Assembly (NCBI RefSeq): GCF_003287275.1
Contig: NZ_QEVW01000008.1
Span: forward strand, 62,001-126,000
Direction: 5' to 3'
Length of the DNA: 64,000 nt
Source: Paenibacillus taichungensis
GTDB taxonomy: Bacteria > Bacillota > Bacilli > Paenibacillales > Paenibacillaceae
This document shows, in pieces, positions 8,642 through 17,522 of this stretch. The stretch's first letter is position 1, and the number at the start of each line of letters is the position of its first letter. The notes below the pieces were generated by a model. The model did no database searches, had not been told where the DNA came from, and saw only the letters and a list, made by a program, of their open reading frames with translations. The position numbers and the translations under genes are program-made.

Positions 8642-9652
8642 ATGATGGTCTACGTAGCCAGCGATGCACGCTACGAAACAATGAAATACAACCGCGTTGG
8701 ACGTTCAGGATTGAAACTGCCAGCGATTTCACTTGGGTTATGGCATAATTTTGGTGGCATTAATAATGCGGAGAACGGCCGAAATATGATTACCCGTTCG
8801 TTTGATCTTGGCATTACGCATTTTGACCTTGCCAACAATTATGGTCCGCCGGCAGGTTCGGCAGAGCAGTTATTCGGTCAGGTTTTGGCACAGGATCTGA
8901 AGCCATATCGAGATGAACTCGTCATCTCCACCAAAGCCGGGTACTATATGTGGCCTGGACCTTACGGTGAATGGGGTTCTCGTAAAAACCTGGTTTCCAG
9001 TCTCAATCAGAGCTTGAAGCGAATGGGTCTCGATTACGTAGACATCTTTTATTCTCATCGTTATGATCCCGAAACACCTCTGGAAGAGACGATGATGGCG
9101 TTGGACCATATTGTACGTTCCGGCAAAGCCTTGTATGTCGGCATATCCAACTATCCTGCAGAACAGACGAAGCAGGCGGCCGAAATTCTCAAAGGCCTGG
9201 GTACACCTCTGTTAATTCATCAACCCAAATATTCCATGCTGGATCGCTGGATTGAGGATGGACTGCAGGATGTACTTGATGAGTATGGAACAGGCAGCAT
9301 CGCTTTTTGTCCATTGGCACAAGGCGTGCTCACCAACAAATATCTGAATGGCATTCCAGAAGATTCACGTGCCAAAGGCCCGTCTGTATTTTTGAATGAA
9401 AACAACATCTCGCCAGAGACATTGCGCAAAGTTCGTGCTCTGAATCAAATTGCAGCATCACGTGGTCAGAGTCTGGCCCAGTTTGCACTCGCTTGGGTAT
9501 TACGTGATGGCAAGGTAACTTCTGCACTGATTGGTGCAAGTCGTCCTTCGCAGATTGAAGAGAATGTCGCTGCTCTCAGTCAGTTGGAATTCTCCTCAGA
9601 GGAATTAGAACGCATTGAATCGATTCTCCGTCCGGAACCGGATCATAAATAA
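8642..9652 (+). CDS. aldo/keto reductase, YghZ/L-glyceraldehyde-3-phosphate reductase type
   Basis: The 336-residue protein closely follows E. coli YghZ (AKR14) along its length, with LGLWHNFGG, FDLGITHFDLANNYGPP (catalytic Asp and Tyr), VISTKAGYYMWPGPYG, DIFYSHR (catalytic His) and FCPLAQGVLTNKYL. YghZ reduces L-glyceraldehyde-3-phosphate and other toxic aldehydes with NADPH. Two adjacent ATGs (8642, 8645) could start it. It is last in its transcription unit, followed by a strong terminator. Confidence 0.88.
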   Translation: MMVYVASDARYETMKYNRVGRSGLKLPAISLGLWHNFGGINNAENGRNMITRSFDLGITHFDLANNYGPPAGSAEQLFGQVLAQDLKPYRDELVISTKAGYYMWPGPYGEWGSRKNLVSSLNQSLKRMGLDYVDIFYSHRYDPETPLEETMMALDHIVRSGKALYVGISNYPAEQTKQAAEILKGLGTPLLIHQPKYSMLDRWIEDGLQDVLDEYGTGSIAFCPLAQGVLTNKYLNGIPEDSRAKGPSVFLNENNISPETLRKVRALNQIAASRGQSLAQFALAWVLRDGKVTSALIGASRPSQIEENVAALSQLEFSSEELERIESILRPEPDHK

Positions 9653-9657
9653 AGTTC

Positions 9658-9699
9658 AAAAGGTGCATCTTAGCCATAATGGCGGGATGCACCTTTTTT
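9658..9699. terminator. intrinsic terminator after the aldo/keto reductase
   Basis: AAAAGGTGCATC pairs with GATGCACCTTTT around a loop of about 14 nt and runs into T6. It also faces the 3' end of the convergent araC-type gene. Confidence 0.85.
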
Positions 9700-9753
9700 G
9701 TTCCTTTATTATGTAGACCTACGGAATAGGAGATCCTACTTTTGATTACAGGG

Positions 9754-10725
9754 TTATCTCTGGTGCGGTGGTACTTGGCGAGAACCTTGAGGCAAGGGAC
9801 TATTAAGAATATTCTCCCGGTACAGACTAGGTGCTTCCCCATGGAATCGCTTGAACTGTTTGGAGAAATACAGCGCATCTGGCAAGCCCACGGAGGCGGA
9901 TACCTGTTCGATGGACAGATCCGGACGTTCCCGCAGCAACTGGCGCGATTTATCGATCCGCAGTTTAAGCAGGTAGGTGACTGGTGATAGTCCGGTCTCC
10001 TGTTTGAAAATGCGGGAAAGGTACGCACGATTATAGCCAAGACTGGCTGACATTTGCTCAATCGAGACAGGGTAGGCATATTGGGTAGACATGTATTGAA
10101 TCATTTGTTTTACCGTTCGTCGTATGGAGGATTCACCTGGTATTAAGGTTTGACCCTGAGAAAGGTGATTTTGTGCCTCGGCTAGAATCATATATAACGT
10201 ACCCAGTGATGTAAAATGAGAGCTTTCTTTTCGCTCGGCAAAAGCCGTCTGCATCACGGATAACCAGTCTGTAATACCGCAGGAAGGACCTGCATGAAAG
10301 ACGGATTTCTCCGGACGGAAGCCTGCTTCCTCTATATGCTTCGCAGCCTGGCTGCCGGTAAAGGCCATCCAGCGATATTGCCAGGGATGCCGGGCATGGG
10401 ATTGATAACTTACAAGCTGTCCCGGTTGAATGAGAAAACAGTCTCCTGCGGACAGTTCGTAGGTATGTAGTTCAGTACGGAACGTACCGGCTCCTTTTTC
10501 TACATAATGCAATAGATAATAATCGTATAGCTTCGGGCCAAGGGCGTGACCGGGAAGGGTCTGGCTTGCCCCTGCAAAGAGGACATGCAATGCCCCTTTT
10601 TCATAATAAACAGGATTGGAGGCAACCGAATAGCTGAGAGCTCCACTTTTGCCAGAGGTTTCTGGAATTTGTTTTATCGGATCCCCCGTTGCCCCCGTTG
10701 GAGCTTCCTTACGTTGTTCAGTCAT
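9754..10725 (-). CDS. AraC-family regulator divergent from galKET
   Basis: This 323-residue protein has an N-terminal cupin effector domain (about residues 40-150; YLLHYVEKGAGTFRTELHTY, FLIQPGQLVSYQ). Its C-terminal AraC double helix-turn-helix spans about 220-320 (SIEQMSASLGYNRAYLSRIFKQ, SIEQVSASVGLPDALYFSKQFKRF). The chosen start at 10725 has AAGGAATG upstream; a longer frame exists without a ribosome-binding site. Its position back to back with galK makes it the best candidate for a sugar-responsive activator of the galactose operon, though this is inferred from location only. Confidence 0.85.
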   Translation of the reverse strand: MTEQRKEAPTGATGDPIKQIPETSGKSGALSYSVASNPVYYEKGALHVLFAGASQTLPGHALGPKLYDYYLLHYVEKGAGTFRTELHTYELSAGDCFLIQPGQLVSYQSHARHPWQYRWMAFTGSQAAKHIEEAGFRPEKSVFHAGPSCGITDWLSVMQTAFAERKESSHFTSLGTLYMILAEAQNHLSQGQTLIPGESSIRRTVKQMIQYMSTQYAYPVSIEQMSASLGYNRAYLSRIFKQETGLSPVTYLLKLRIDKSRQLLRERPDLSIEQVSASVGLPDALYFSKQFKRFHGEAPSLYRENILNSPLPQGSRQVPPHQR

Positions 10726-10749
10726 GATGACATTCCTTTCCTTCCTGGA

Positions 10750-10797
10750 TGTTCCATTCATTATACGTCGAAAGGTCACATTTATCCATATGGAACA
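10750..10797. promoter_or_regulatory. candidate operator between araC-type gene and galK
   Basis: TGTTCCAT at 10750-10757 is inverted relative to ATGGAACA at 10790-10797. Within this interval TCCATATGGA (10785-10794) is a 10-bp palindrome. The element lies 36-83 bp upstream of the galK -10 box, a suitable distance for an activator. Confidence 0.4.
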
Positions 10798-10832
10798 CAC
10801 ATGGTTGCATTTCAAGAGGAACCGCCTTCTTG

Positions 10833-10838
10833 TATAAT
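10833..10838 (+). promoter_or_regulatory. galK -10 box
   Basis: A perfect TATAAT lies 44 bp before the galK ATG. The sequence 17 nt upstream (TTTCAA) is a poor -35, which fits a promoter that depends on an activator. Confidence 0.55.
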
Positions 10839-10881
10839 TACATTAAGAAAACCAACAACATTGAGATGGGGTGCAGCAGCA

Positions 10882-12063
10882 ATGAACATAAATGAATTGA
10901 AACAAAAGTTTATTGACAAGTACGGAGAGAGTGGAGCGGACATCCGTGTATTCCATGCCCCTGGGCGGGTGAATCTGATCGGTGAGCACATTGACTACAA
11001 CGGGGGATACGTGCTTCCGGCAGCGCTTGAATTCGGTACCACATTGATTATCCGTGAGCGTGAGGACAACAAGTTGCAGTTGGCTTCCACGAATATGTCC
11101 TATGAAGGAACGCTGGATACGTCCTCTATTGGTAAGGAGAAAACAGGGGAATGGACGGATTACCCGGTAGGCGTCATGGTAGAACTGCAAGGTAAAGGCG
11201 TAAAAGTAACCAAAGGTTATGACTTCCTCTATCATGGAGAAATTCCGAACGGCGCAGGACTTTCCTCTTCCGCATCGCTGGAGGTTCTTACCGGGTATGC
11301 CATCCAGTCAGTTGAAGGTGTTAAGGATATTGATACGGTGCAACTGGCACTGCTGTCCCAGAAGGCAGAGAATGAATTTGTTGGCGTCAACTGTGGCATC
11401 ATGGATCAGTTCGCTGTAGCTAATGGAGCAGAGGATCATGCGATCCTGCTGATGTGCGACACTCTTGAATATGAAAAAGTGCCATTCCGTACCGGCGCCT
11501 ACAAGCTGGTCATTGGTAACACGAATAAACGCCGAGGGTTGGTGGACTCGGCTTACAACGAACGTCGCTCCCAATGTGAGCAGGCACTTGCCATTTTGAA
11601 AGAACAACTGCCTGCACTGAACTATCTGGCGCAACTTACACCTGAACAATTCGTTACACTGCAGGATCATATCAAGGATGAGAAGGTAAGACAGCGTGCC
11701 CAGCACGTCGTGGAAGAGAATGCACGTGTACTTGCATCAGTGGATGCACTGCGTGATAACGATCTGGAGACTTTCGGTAAGCTGATGAATGCTTCTCATG
11801 AATCCCTTCGTTACCTATATGAAGTGAGTTGCGAAGAGCTGGACGTGATGGTTGAAGAAGCTCAACGAATTCCAGGCACTCTGGGTGCACGCATGACCGG
11901 AGCAGGATTCGGCGGATGTACAGTTTCCCTTGTGCATGAGGACGATGTAGAGCGTTTTGTAAGCGAAGTTGGAGCGGCATATGAAGCACGTACCAGTCTC
12001 AAAGGCGAGTTCTATGTATGCGGAGTAGGCGACGGCGTTAAAGAATTTAAGGAGGCGAAGTAA
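10882..12063 (+). CDS. galK: galactokinase
   Basis: GalK phosphorylates galactose at C1 with ATP, the first committed Leloir step. The 393-residue GHMP kinase carries the galactokinase signature GRVNLIGEHIDYNGGYVLP, the ATP-binding GAGLSSSASLEV and RMTGAGFGGCTVSLV. The ATG at 10882 follows a modest GGGG ribosome-binding site; the longer upstream frame lacks similarity and runs through the promoter. galE starts 1 bp after its stop. Confidence 0.96.
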   Translation: MNINELKQKFIDKYGESGADIRVFHAPGRVNLIGEHIDYNGGYVLPAALEFGTTLIIREREDNKLQLASTNMSYEGTLDTSSIGKEKTGEWTDYPVGVMVELQGKGVKVTKGYDFLYHGEIPNGAGLSSSASLEVLTGYAIQSVEGVKDIDTVQLALLSQKAENEFVGVNCGIMDQFAVANGAEDHAILLMCDTLEYEKVPFRTGAYKLVIGNTNKRRGLVDSAYNERRSQCEQALAILKEQLPALNYLAQLTPEQFVTLQDHIKDEKVRQRAQHVVEENARVLASVDALRDNDLETFGKLMNASHESLRYLYEVSCEELDVMVEEAQRIPGTLGARMTGAGFGGCTVSLVHEDDVERFVSEVGAAYEARTSLKGEFYVCGVGDGVKEFKEAK

Positions 12064-12064
12064 G

Positions 12065-13054
12065 ATGGCGATTTTGGTGACAGGTGGAGCAGGATATATT
12101 GGTTCTCATACGGTAGCGGCTTTGTTGGAGCGTGGCGAAGAGGTCGTTGTATTGGATAATTTGCAGACAGGGCATCGTGAAGCTCTGCTGGGCGGAAAAT
12201 TGTATGAAGGTGATCTGCGTGACAAGGAACTTCTGGCGAAGCTGTTCGCTGAGAACTCCATTGATGCAGTCATCCACTTTGCGGCTAATTCACTGGTCGG
12301 CGAGAGCATGAAAGATCCCGTGAAATACTATGACAACAACGTGTTTGGTACATTGTGCCTGCTGGAAGCGATGAATGCAGCGAATGTACGTCGCATCGTC
12401 TTCTCCTCTACGGCTGCTACTTATGGCGAGCCGGAGAAAGTGCCCATTGAAGAGAGTGATCGGACAGAGCCTACGAACGTATATGGTGAAACCAAGCTGA
12501 TGATGGAGCGCATGATGTCCTGGTTCGATAAAGTACAGGAGATCAAATACGTCTCACTTCGTTACTTCAATGCTGCCGGAGCCCATGATAGCGGCAAAAT
12601 CGGTGAAGATCACCAGCCGGAGAGCCATCTTATTCCACTCGTGCTGCAAACGGCCTTGAAACAACGTCCACACATCGCCGTGTTTGGTGACGACTACGCG
12701 ACCGAAGATGGAACCTGTGTACGTGATTACATCCACGTAAGTGATTTGGCGGATGCACATCTGCGGGCCGTAGACTACCTCCGTAAAGGGGAGAACAGCA
12801 ACGTGTTCAACCTGGGCAACGGTCAAGGTTTCTCTGTTAAACAGGTTATTGAGACAGCTAAGAAAGTAACTGGCCTTGACATTCCGGTTGTTCAGGAACC
12901 ACGTCGTGCGGGTGACCCGGCTGTACTGGTCGCATCGTCTGCCAAAGCAAGATCCGTACTGGGCTGGAATCCAAAATGGACGAATCTCGAAGATGTCATT
13001 CAAAGTGCATGGAGCTGGCATCAGTCTCACCCGGACGGCTACGCAAAAAACTAG
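12065..13054 (+). CDS. galE: UDP-glucose 4-epimerase
   Basis: GalE interconverts UDP-galactose and UDP-glucose with bound NAD. The 329-residue short-chain dehydrogenase-type protein shows GGAGYIGSHTVAALL for NAD binding, FSSTAATYGEP, and catalytic Tyr/Lys in NVYGETKLMMER. EDGTCVRDYIHVSDLADAH is also present. AAGGAGG within the end of galK serves as its ribosome-binding site, so the two genes are translationally close. It is the middle gene of galKET. Confidence 0.96.
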   Translation: MAILVTGGAGYIGSHTVAALLERGEEVVVLDNLQTGHREALLGGKLYEGDLRDKELLAKLFAENSIDAVIHFAANSLVGESMKDPVKYYDNNVFGTLCLLEAMNAANVRRIVFSSTAATYGEPEKVPIEESDRTEPTNVYGETKLMMERMMSWFDKVQEIKYVSLRYFNAAGAHDSGKIGEDHQPESHLIPLVLQTALKQRPHIAVFGDDYATEDGTCVRDYIHVSDLADAHLRAVDYLRKGENSNVFNLGNGQGFSVKQVIETAKKVTGLDIPVVQEPRRAGDPAVLVASSAKARSVLGWNPKWTNLEDVIQSAWSWHQSHPDGYAKN

Positions 13055-13069
13055 GAGGCGAACATCGAT

Positions 13070-14668
13070 ATGTCACAGACTCATATTGCAGCAGGCGCCA
13101 CAGAGCGGACACCGGAGCAGCAGGAAGCACTGCATGCCATTGAACGTCTGGTAGCATTTGCCTTGCAGAACAAATTGATTGAAGAAGCGGATCGGGATTA
13201 CAGCCGTAATCTGCTGCTGGAACAGTTTGGGTTCTCCGAGCCGTATGCTGGAGTATTGAACGAGACGGTGTTGGATGGACCCCAACCATTGCTGGATACG
13301 CTGATTGATTATGGATTTGAGATTGGACTTATACCTGAAAATACGGATACGTACCGTGATTTGCTCGATGCGAAGATTATGGGTCAATTGATGGCCCGTC
13401 CATCCGAGGTGGTGCGCGCCTTCCGTCATACGGAGCAGACCGAAGGCATCGAGGCGGCTACTTCCCAATTTTATGAGCTTTCGATTCATTCCAATTACAT
13501 TCGCATGGATCGCATCTCTAAGAATGTGTATTGGACACAGGATACAGCTTATGGAGACATGGAGATCACGATCAATCTCTCCAAGCCGGAGAAAAGTCCG
13601 AAGGAGATCGCGATGGCCAAGCTGCTTCCGCCTCCGGTATATCCGAAATGCCAACTTTGTCGTGAAAATGTGGGCTATGCCGGTCGGGTCAACCACCCGG
13701 CGCGACAGAACCTGCGTGTCATTCCATTGGAATTGAACGGCGAACCCTGGTTCTTCCAGTACTCGCCATACGTGTACTACAACGAGCACTGCATTATTTT
13801 CCATCACGATCATGTGCCGATGAAATTAACCAAAGATACGCTGCGCAGGCTGCTGGCTTTCGTGGGGGAGTATCCGCATTACTTTATCGGTTCCAATGCC
13901 GATCTGCCCATCGTTGGCGGCTCCATCCTGACTCATGACCATTTCCAGGGCGGGCGTCATACCTTTGCCATTCAAAATGCGAAGCCAGAGGCGGTATTCC
14001 GCCACGTTGGTTCACCGGGACTTACGCTTAGTCTTGTGAAATGGCCAATGTCCGTATTGCGACTGGCATCACAGGATCCGGCTGAGTTGCTCGAAGCGGG
14101 GAATGCCGTGTATGAAGCGTGGAAGGTATACAGTGATTCTACGGTGGAGGTCGAAGCATTCAGTAAGGTTGATGGAGAACAGATTCCACACAATACAGTG
14201 ACTCCAATCGTTCGTCGCAGTGCGGACGGAGGATATGAGATGGACCTTGTTCTGCGGAATAATCGCACGAATGATGAACATCCCGAAGGGATTTTCCACC
14301 CGCACCGCGAAATGCATCATTTGAAAAAAGAGAACATTGGACTCATCGAAGTGATGGGGCTTGCAATCCTGCCAGGCCGTTTGAAAGAAGAACTGGACAG
14401 CATCGCGGATATTCTCGCTGGGGATGCCAAGCTGGCTGAGGCAGCCAAAGCTTCCGAACATGTGTTGAACAAACATCTGGGCTGGGCAGACGAACTGATC
14501 GAACGTTTCGGTCCCAACCTGAACAAGGAGCAAGCTGTTGCGCTTGTACAACAGGAAGTCGGCTTGAAATTCGCGGAGATTCTCGAACATGCAGGTGTCT
14601 ACAAATATGATGAGGCAGGACGCCAAGCCTTCCGTCGTTTTGTGACCAGCATGGGATACACCGAATAA
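13070..14668 (+). CDS. galT: UDP-glucose-hexose-1-phosphate uridylyltransferase (class II GalT)
   Basis: This 532-residue enzyme swaps UMP between UDP-glucose and galactose-1-phosphate. It is the long class II type of Firmicutes, recognisable by LPPPVYPKCQLCRENVGYAG, NEHCIIFHHDHVPM and SILTHDHFQGGRH, with the catalytic His in that last motif. AGGAGGCGAAC precedes the ATG 15 bp after galE. It completes the Leloir operon, followed by a compact palindromic terminator. Confidence 0.95.
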   Translation: MSQTHIAAGATERTPEQQEALHAIERLVAFALQNKLIEEADRDYSRNLLLEQFGFSEPYAGVLNETVLDGPQPLLDTLIDYGFEIGLIPENTDTYRDLLDAKIMGQLMARPSEVVRAFRHTEQTEGIEAATSQFYELSIHSNYIRMDRISKNVYWTQDTAYGDMEITINLSKPEKSPKEIAMAKLLPPPVYPKCQLCRENVGYAGRVNHPARQNLRVIPLELNGEPWFFQYSPYVYYNEHCIIFHHDHVPMKLTKDTLRRLLAFVGEYPHYFIGSNADLPIVGGSILTHDHFQGGRHTFAIQNAKPEAVFRHVGSPGLTLSLVKWPMSVLRLASQDPAELLEAGNAVYEAWKVYSDSTVEVEAFSKVDGEQIPHNTVTPIVRRSADGGYEMDLVLRNNRTNDEHPEGIFHPHREMHHLKKENIGLIEVMGLAILPGRLKEELDSIADILAGDAKLAEAAKASEHVLNKHLGWADELIERFGPNLNKEQAVALVQQEVGLKFAEILEHAGVYKYDEAGRQAFRRFVTSMGYTE

Positions 14669-14685
14669 ACATGTACAACCTGGAG

Positions 14686-14711
14686 CACCAGCCCTATAGG
14701 GCTGGTGTTTT
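14686..14711 (+). terminator. galKET terminator
   Basis: The 22-nt palindrome CACCAGCCCTA/TAGGGCTGGTG is followed by a T-rich stretch, 17 bp after the galT stop. Confidence 0.85.
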
Positions 14712-14824
14712 GGTTTATTTGACAATGTGAGATCGAAAAATACTTCTTTACTATGTACACATGTATAATATTTAGAAGAAAAGTCATGGATACTCCTTAT
14801 CATTAAAAAAAAGGGGATACGAAA

Positions 14825-15412
14825 ATGGAAAAAAAGGGTTTGGATATACCGCTGGTTACCGATGCCGGGGAATTGCAAAATATGGTGGGTGAACCCCACG
14901 AGCATGTACGTAACAAGGCAATTTCGTTTGTAGATGCACATGTTCAGAACTTTATATCGCTTTCTCCTTTATTTCTCCTCTCCACTTCTGATCGTGAAGG
15001 AAAGAGTGATGCATCTCCGAGGGGAGACGGAGCAGGGTTTGTAAAAGTAATAGATCCCTATCGGCTTGTCTATCCTGAACGTCCTGGCAATCGCAGAATC
15101 GATTCTTTACTAAACATTTTGTCCAACCCAGGCGTGGGCATGCTCTTTCTAATTCCAGGTATGAACGAGGTGCTGCGCATTAATGGGAGGGCTTCAATTA
15201 CGAAGGATGAGGAATTTATCGCGAGTATGGATTGGAGCGGCAAAACCATTGGGGCAGCTGTCATTGTGGAAGTGGAAGAATGCTTCATTCATTGTCCACG
15301 AGCATTTAAACAAGCAGGATTATGGTCGTCTGAGACGTGGGTGGATAAAGAAAGCTTGCCATCAACCAGTGAAATGTTCCGTGCACATTTGCAAATCAAC
15401 GGAATGCTATAA
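14825..15412 (+). CDS. pyridoxamine-5'-phosphate-oxidase-fold (FMN) protein
   Basis: The 195-residue protein matches the FMN-binding split-barrel PPOX families, with FLLSTSDREGKSDASPRGD (flavin/phosphate contact), IDPYRLVYPERPGNRR and VGMLFLIPGMNEVLRINGRA near the core. Members are flavin- or F420-linked oxidoreductases of mostly unknown substrate. It is monocistronic with about 115 bp of leader and an AAAAAAAGGGGAT ribosome-binding region. The specific reaction is unknown. Confidence 0.8.
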   Translation: MEKKGLDIPLVTDAGELQNMVGEPHEHVRNKAISFVDAHVQNFISLSPLFLLSTSDREGKSDASPRGDGAGFVKVIDPYRLVYPERPGNRRIDSLLNILSNPGVGMLFLIPGMNEVLRINGRASITKDEEFIASMDWSGKTIGAAVIVEVEECFIHCPRAFKQAGLWSSETWVDKESLPSTSEMFRAHLQINGML

Positions 15413-15429
15413 AGTGAGTGGCTATCGAT

Positions 15430-15458
15430 TTGTTTTTGTATAATCGGGGTACTATAAT
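15430..15458 (+). promoter_or_regulatory. promoter of the iron alcohol dehydrogenase gene
   Basis: TTGTTT at 15430-15435, a 17-nt spacer and a perfect TATAAT at 15453-15458 lie 46 bp before the ATG. Confidence 0.6.
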
Positions 15459-15503
15459 GGGAGTTGCACTAAAATATGAATCTCCATTGGAGGCGACATA
15501 GAT

Positions 15504-16667
15504 ATGAGATCTTTTCAATTTTATAATCCAACCCGATTGATTTTCGGTAAAGGTCAGCTGGAAGCACTGAAAACCGAAGTACCGAAATACGGCAAGCGGG
15601 TTCTGCTTGTATATGGTGGCGGCAGTATCAAACGCAGCGGTTTGTACGATCAGGTGATCGGACTGCTGAAGGAAGTTGGAGCTGAGGTTACGGAGCTGGC
15701 TGGTGTAGAACCGAACCCACGTCTTTCGACGGTGCACAAAGGTGTAGACCTCTGCAAAACGAACAACATTGACCTGGTCCTCGCTGTAGGCGGCGGCAGT
15801 GTACTGGATTGTGCCAAAGCGATTGCCGTAGGCGCCAAGTATGACGGCGACATGTGGGACTTTGCTCAGCGCAAAGCCGTTGCACAGGATGCTCTTCCAC
15901 TCGGTACCGTGCTTACAATGGCTGCAACTGGCTCGGAAATGAACTCCGGTTCGGTTATCACGAATCAGGATACACAGGAGAAATTGGGCTGGGGCAGTGC
16001 GTATTCGTTCCCTGCGTTCTCGATCCTTGATCCGGTAAATACATATACCGTTCCTCTGGACCAAACGGTTTACGGCATGGTTGATATGATGTCTCACGTA
16101 CTGGAACATTATTTCCATCTGGATGCCAACACACCGGTTCAGCTCGGCTTCTGTGAGACGATTCTGCGCACAGTTATGGATGCAGCGCCTCGTCTGGTTG
16201 AAGACCTGGAGAACTATGAACTGCGTGAAACGATTCTTTATTGTGGAACGATGGCATTGAACGGCGTACTGAACATGGGTCTCGCTGGTGACTGGGCTAC
16301 TCACAATATTGAACACGCGGTATCCGCAGTGTATGATATTCCGCATGGCGGAGGGCTCGCGATTCTGTTCCCGCATTGGATGAAGCATAATGTGGACGTA
16401 AATGTGGATCGTTTCAAACGTCTCGCGATCAATGTGTTCGAAGTTAATCCTGAAGGTAAATCGGACAAACAGATTGCTGAAGAAGGTATCGATGCATTGA
16501 GCAAATTCTGGACATCCATTGGTGCGCCTAACCGTCTGGCTGATTATGATATCGATGACAGCCAGATCGAAGTTATGGCTGACAAAGCTATGCTCTTTGG
16601 CCCATTTGGTAACTTCAAAAAATTGCAACGTGAAGATGTTGTATCCATCTACAAGGCTTCTCTATAA
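15504..16667 (+). CDS. iron-containing NADPH-dependent alcohol (butanol) dehydrogenase, YugJ-like
   Basis: This 387-residue group III alcohol dehydrogenase reduces aldehydes to alcohols. It has [12 protein letters not shown] at the N-terminus, the nucleotide-binding [13 protein letters not shown], and [16 protein letters not shown]. Metal ligands lie in [11 protein letters not shown] and [20 protein letters not shown] (Asp and three His). It most resembles B. subtilis YugJ/YugK butanol dehydrogenases. It is a single-gene unit with its own promoter and terminator. The physiological substrate is not evident. Confidence 0.9.
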   Translation: MRSFQFYNPTRLIFGKGQLEALKTEVPKYGKRVLLVYGGGSIKRSGLYDQVIGLLKEVGAEVTELAGVEPNPRLSTVHKGVDLCKTNNIDLVLAVGGGSVLDCAKAIAVGAKYDGDMWDFAQRKAVAQDALPLGTVLTMAATGSEMNSGSVITNQDTQEKLGWGSAYSFPAFSILDPVNTYTVPLDQTVYGMVDMMSHVLEHYFHLDANTPVQLGFCETILRTVMDAAPRLVEDLENYELRETILYCGTMALNGVLNMGLAGDWATHNIEHAVSAVYDIPHGGGLAILFPHWMKHNVDVNVDRFKRLAINVFEVNPEGKSDKQIAEEGIDALSKFWTSIGAPNRLADYDIDDSQIEVMADKAMLFGPFGNFKKLQREDVVSIYKASL

Positions 16668-16700
16668 AATTAAAACATAAAAACACAGCGATGTGTTCTG

Positions 16701-16740
16701 GAACCGCATGTCTCCTTTAACGGAGATTTGCGGTTCTTTG
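16701..16740 (+). terminator. terminator after the alcohol dehydrogenase gene
   Basis: GAACCGCA pairs with TGCGGTTC with inner CTCC/GGAG, followed by TTTGTTG. Confidence 0.7.
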
Positions 16741-16838
16741 TTGTGAATAAGAGCGAATTGGAGAATGTTCCAGGAACTGGACCATATTGCGATGAGAATA
16801 ACCATTATCGGGTCTAGAATACAAATGAGGAAAGATTT

Positions 16839-16865
16839 TGAAACATAACGGCACCTTGCTACGTA
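16839..16865 (+). promoter_or_regulatory. sigma-W-like ECF promoter for nfeD-floT
   Basis: TGAAAC at 16839-16844 and CGTA at 16862-16865 are separated by 17 nt, nearly the TGAAAC-N16-CGTA consensus of B. subtilis sigma-W. The predicted RNA start lies about 55 bp before the nfeD ATG. The B. subtilis yuaF-floT operon is known to be sigma-W dependent, so the motif and the genes support each other. Confidence 0.72.
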
Positions 16866-16927
16866 TTTATTTACATGAGGAATGCCCAGTTGGATGGAAT
16901 TGCGGCAGAAGAGAGGAGGAACGGGGA

Positions 16928-17464
16928 ATGGAGTCAATCTATTGGGGGTGTCTAATCGGAGGAGCCATATTTGCAGTCGTCAGCCTTGTGCTAGGTGACT
17001 TGATTGATGGCTTGCTGGACGGGGCCTTTGAATTGCCAGGCCTTGATTTTTTCAAACCTGTTGTGCTGGCTGGTTCCATAACAACCTTTGGTGGAGCCGG
17101 CATTATGCTGACACGTTATAGCTCGATTAGTGCGATTTCGGCACTGATACTATCCCTGCTTATAGGTATTGCTGCAGCCATGCTGGTATTCTTTGCATAT
17201 ATCAAGCCGATGCGTAACAGTGACGTTTCCATTGCATTTTCCATGAAAGAGCTATCTGGGAAAATTGGAGAAATTACCATTCCGGTACCGGAAAAAGGTT
17301 TTGGTGAAGTCATGATCAAGATTGCTGCCGGTAATACGGTGCACACGGCATCCAGCTTTGAACATCGTCCCATTGCGGCGGGAGCGCGTGTTGTAGTTGT
17401 GGATGTAACCGAAGGTGTACTGCGTGTGTCGGAATGGGATGAAGATGTACTTAAAAATGTTTAA
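16928..17464 (+). CDS. yuaF: NfeD-family membrane protein (YuaF-like)
   Basis: The 178-residue protein has an N-terminal membrane helix (about 5-25) and two further helices around 45-100. A C-terminal OB-like NfeD domain spans about 115-178 (GKIGEITIPVPEKGFGEVM, ARVVVVDVTEGVLRVSEWD). It partners flotillin in membrane-fluidity domains. The ATG at 16928 follows GAGGAGG. An in-frame ATG at 16838 is excluded because the ECF promoter lies over it. floT follows after 58 bp. Confidence 0.88.
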   Translation: MESIYWGCLIGGAIFAVVSLVLGDLIDGLLDGAFELPGLDFFKPVVLAGSITTFGGAGIMLTRYSSISAISALILSLLIGIAAAMLVFFAYIKPMRNSDVSIAFSMKELSGKIGEITIPVPEKGFGEVMIKIAAGNTVHTASSFEHRPIAAGARVVVVDVTEGVLRVSEWDEDVLKNV

Positions 17465-17522
17465 GGTAGTTTAACCGTTAGCAGTGTAAGCAGTCATGTA
17501 TGAATAAGGGGAGAGATGTGGA

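Noticed and set aside
14750..14770. Palindromic TGTACACATGTA-like sequence before the PPOX-fold gene
   Set aside because: It is not a true dyad over its length and overlaps a possible -10, so it is too weak to call an operator.
14069..14941. 290-codon minus-strand frame across the galT end and the next gene start
   Set aside because: It spans a terminator and two well-supported genes on the other strand.
15396..16628. 410-codon minus-strand frame opposite the alcohol dehydrogenase
   Set aside because: This is a codon-bias shadow of a certain gene, with no start signals and a composition rich in His/Cys/Arg as expected of an antisense frame.
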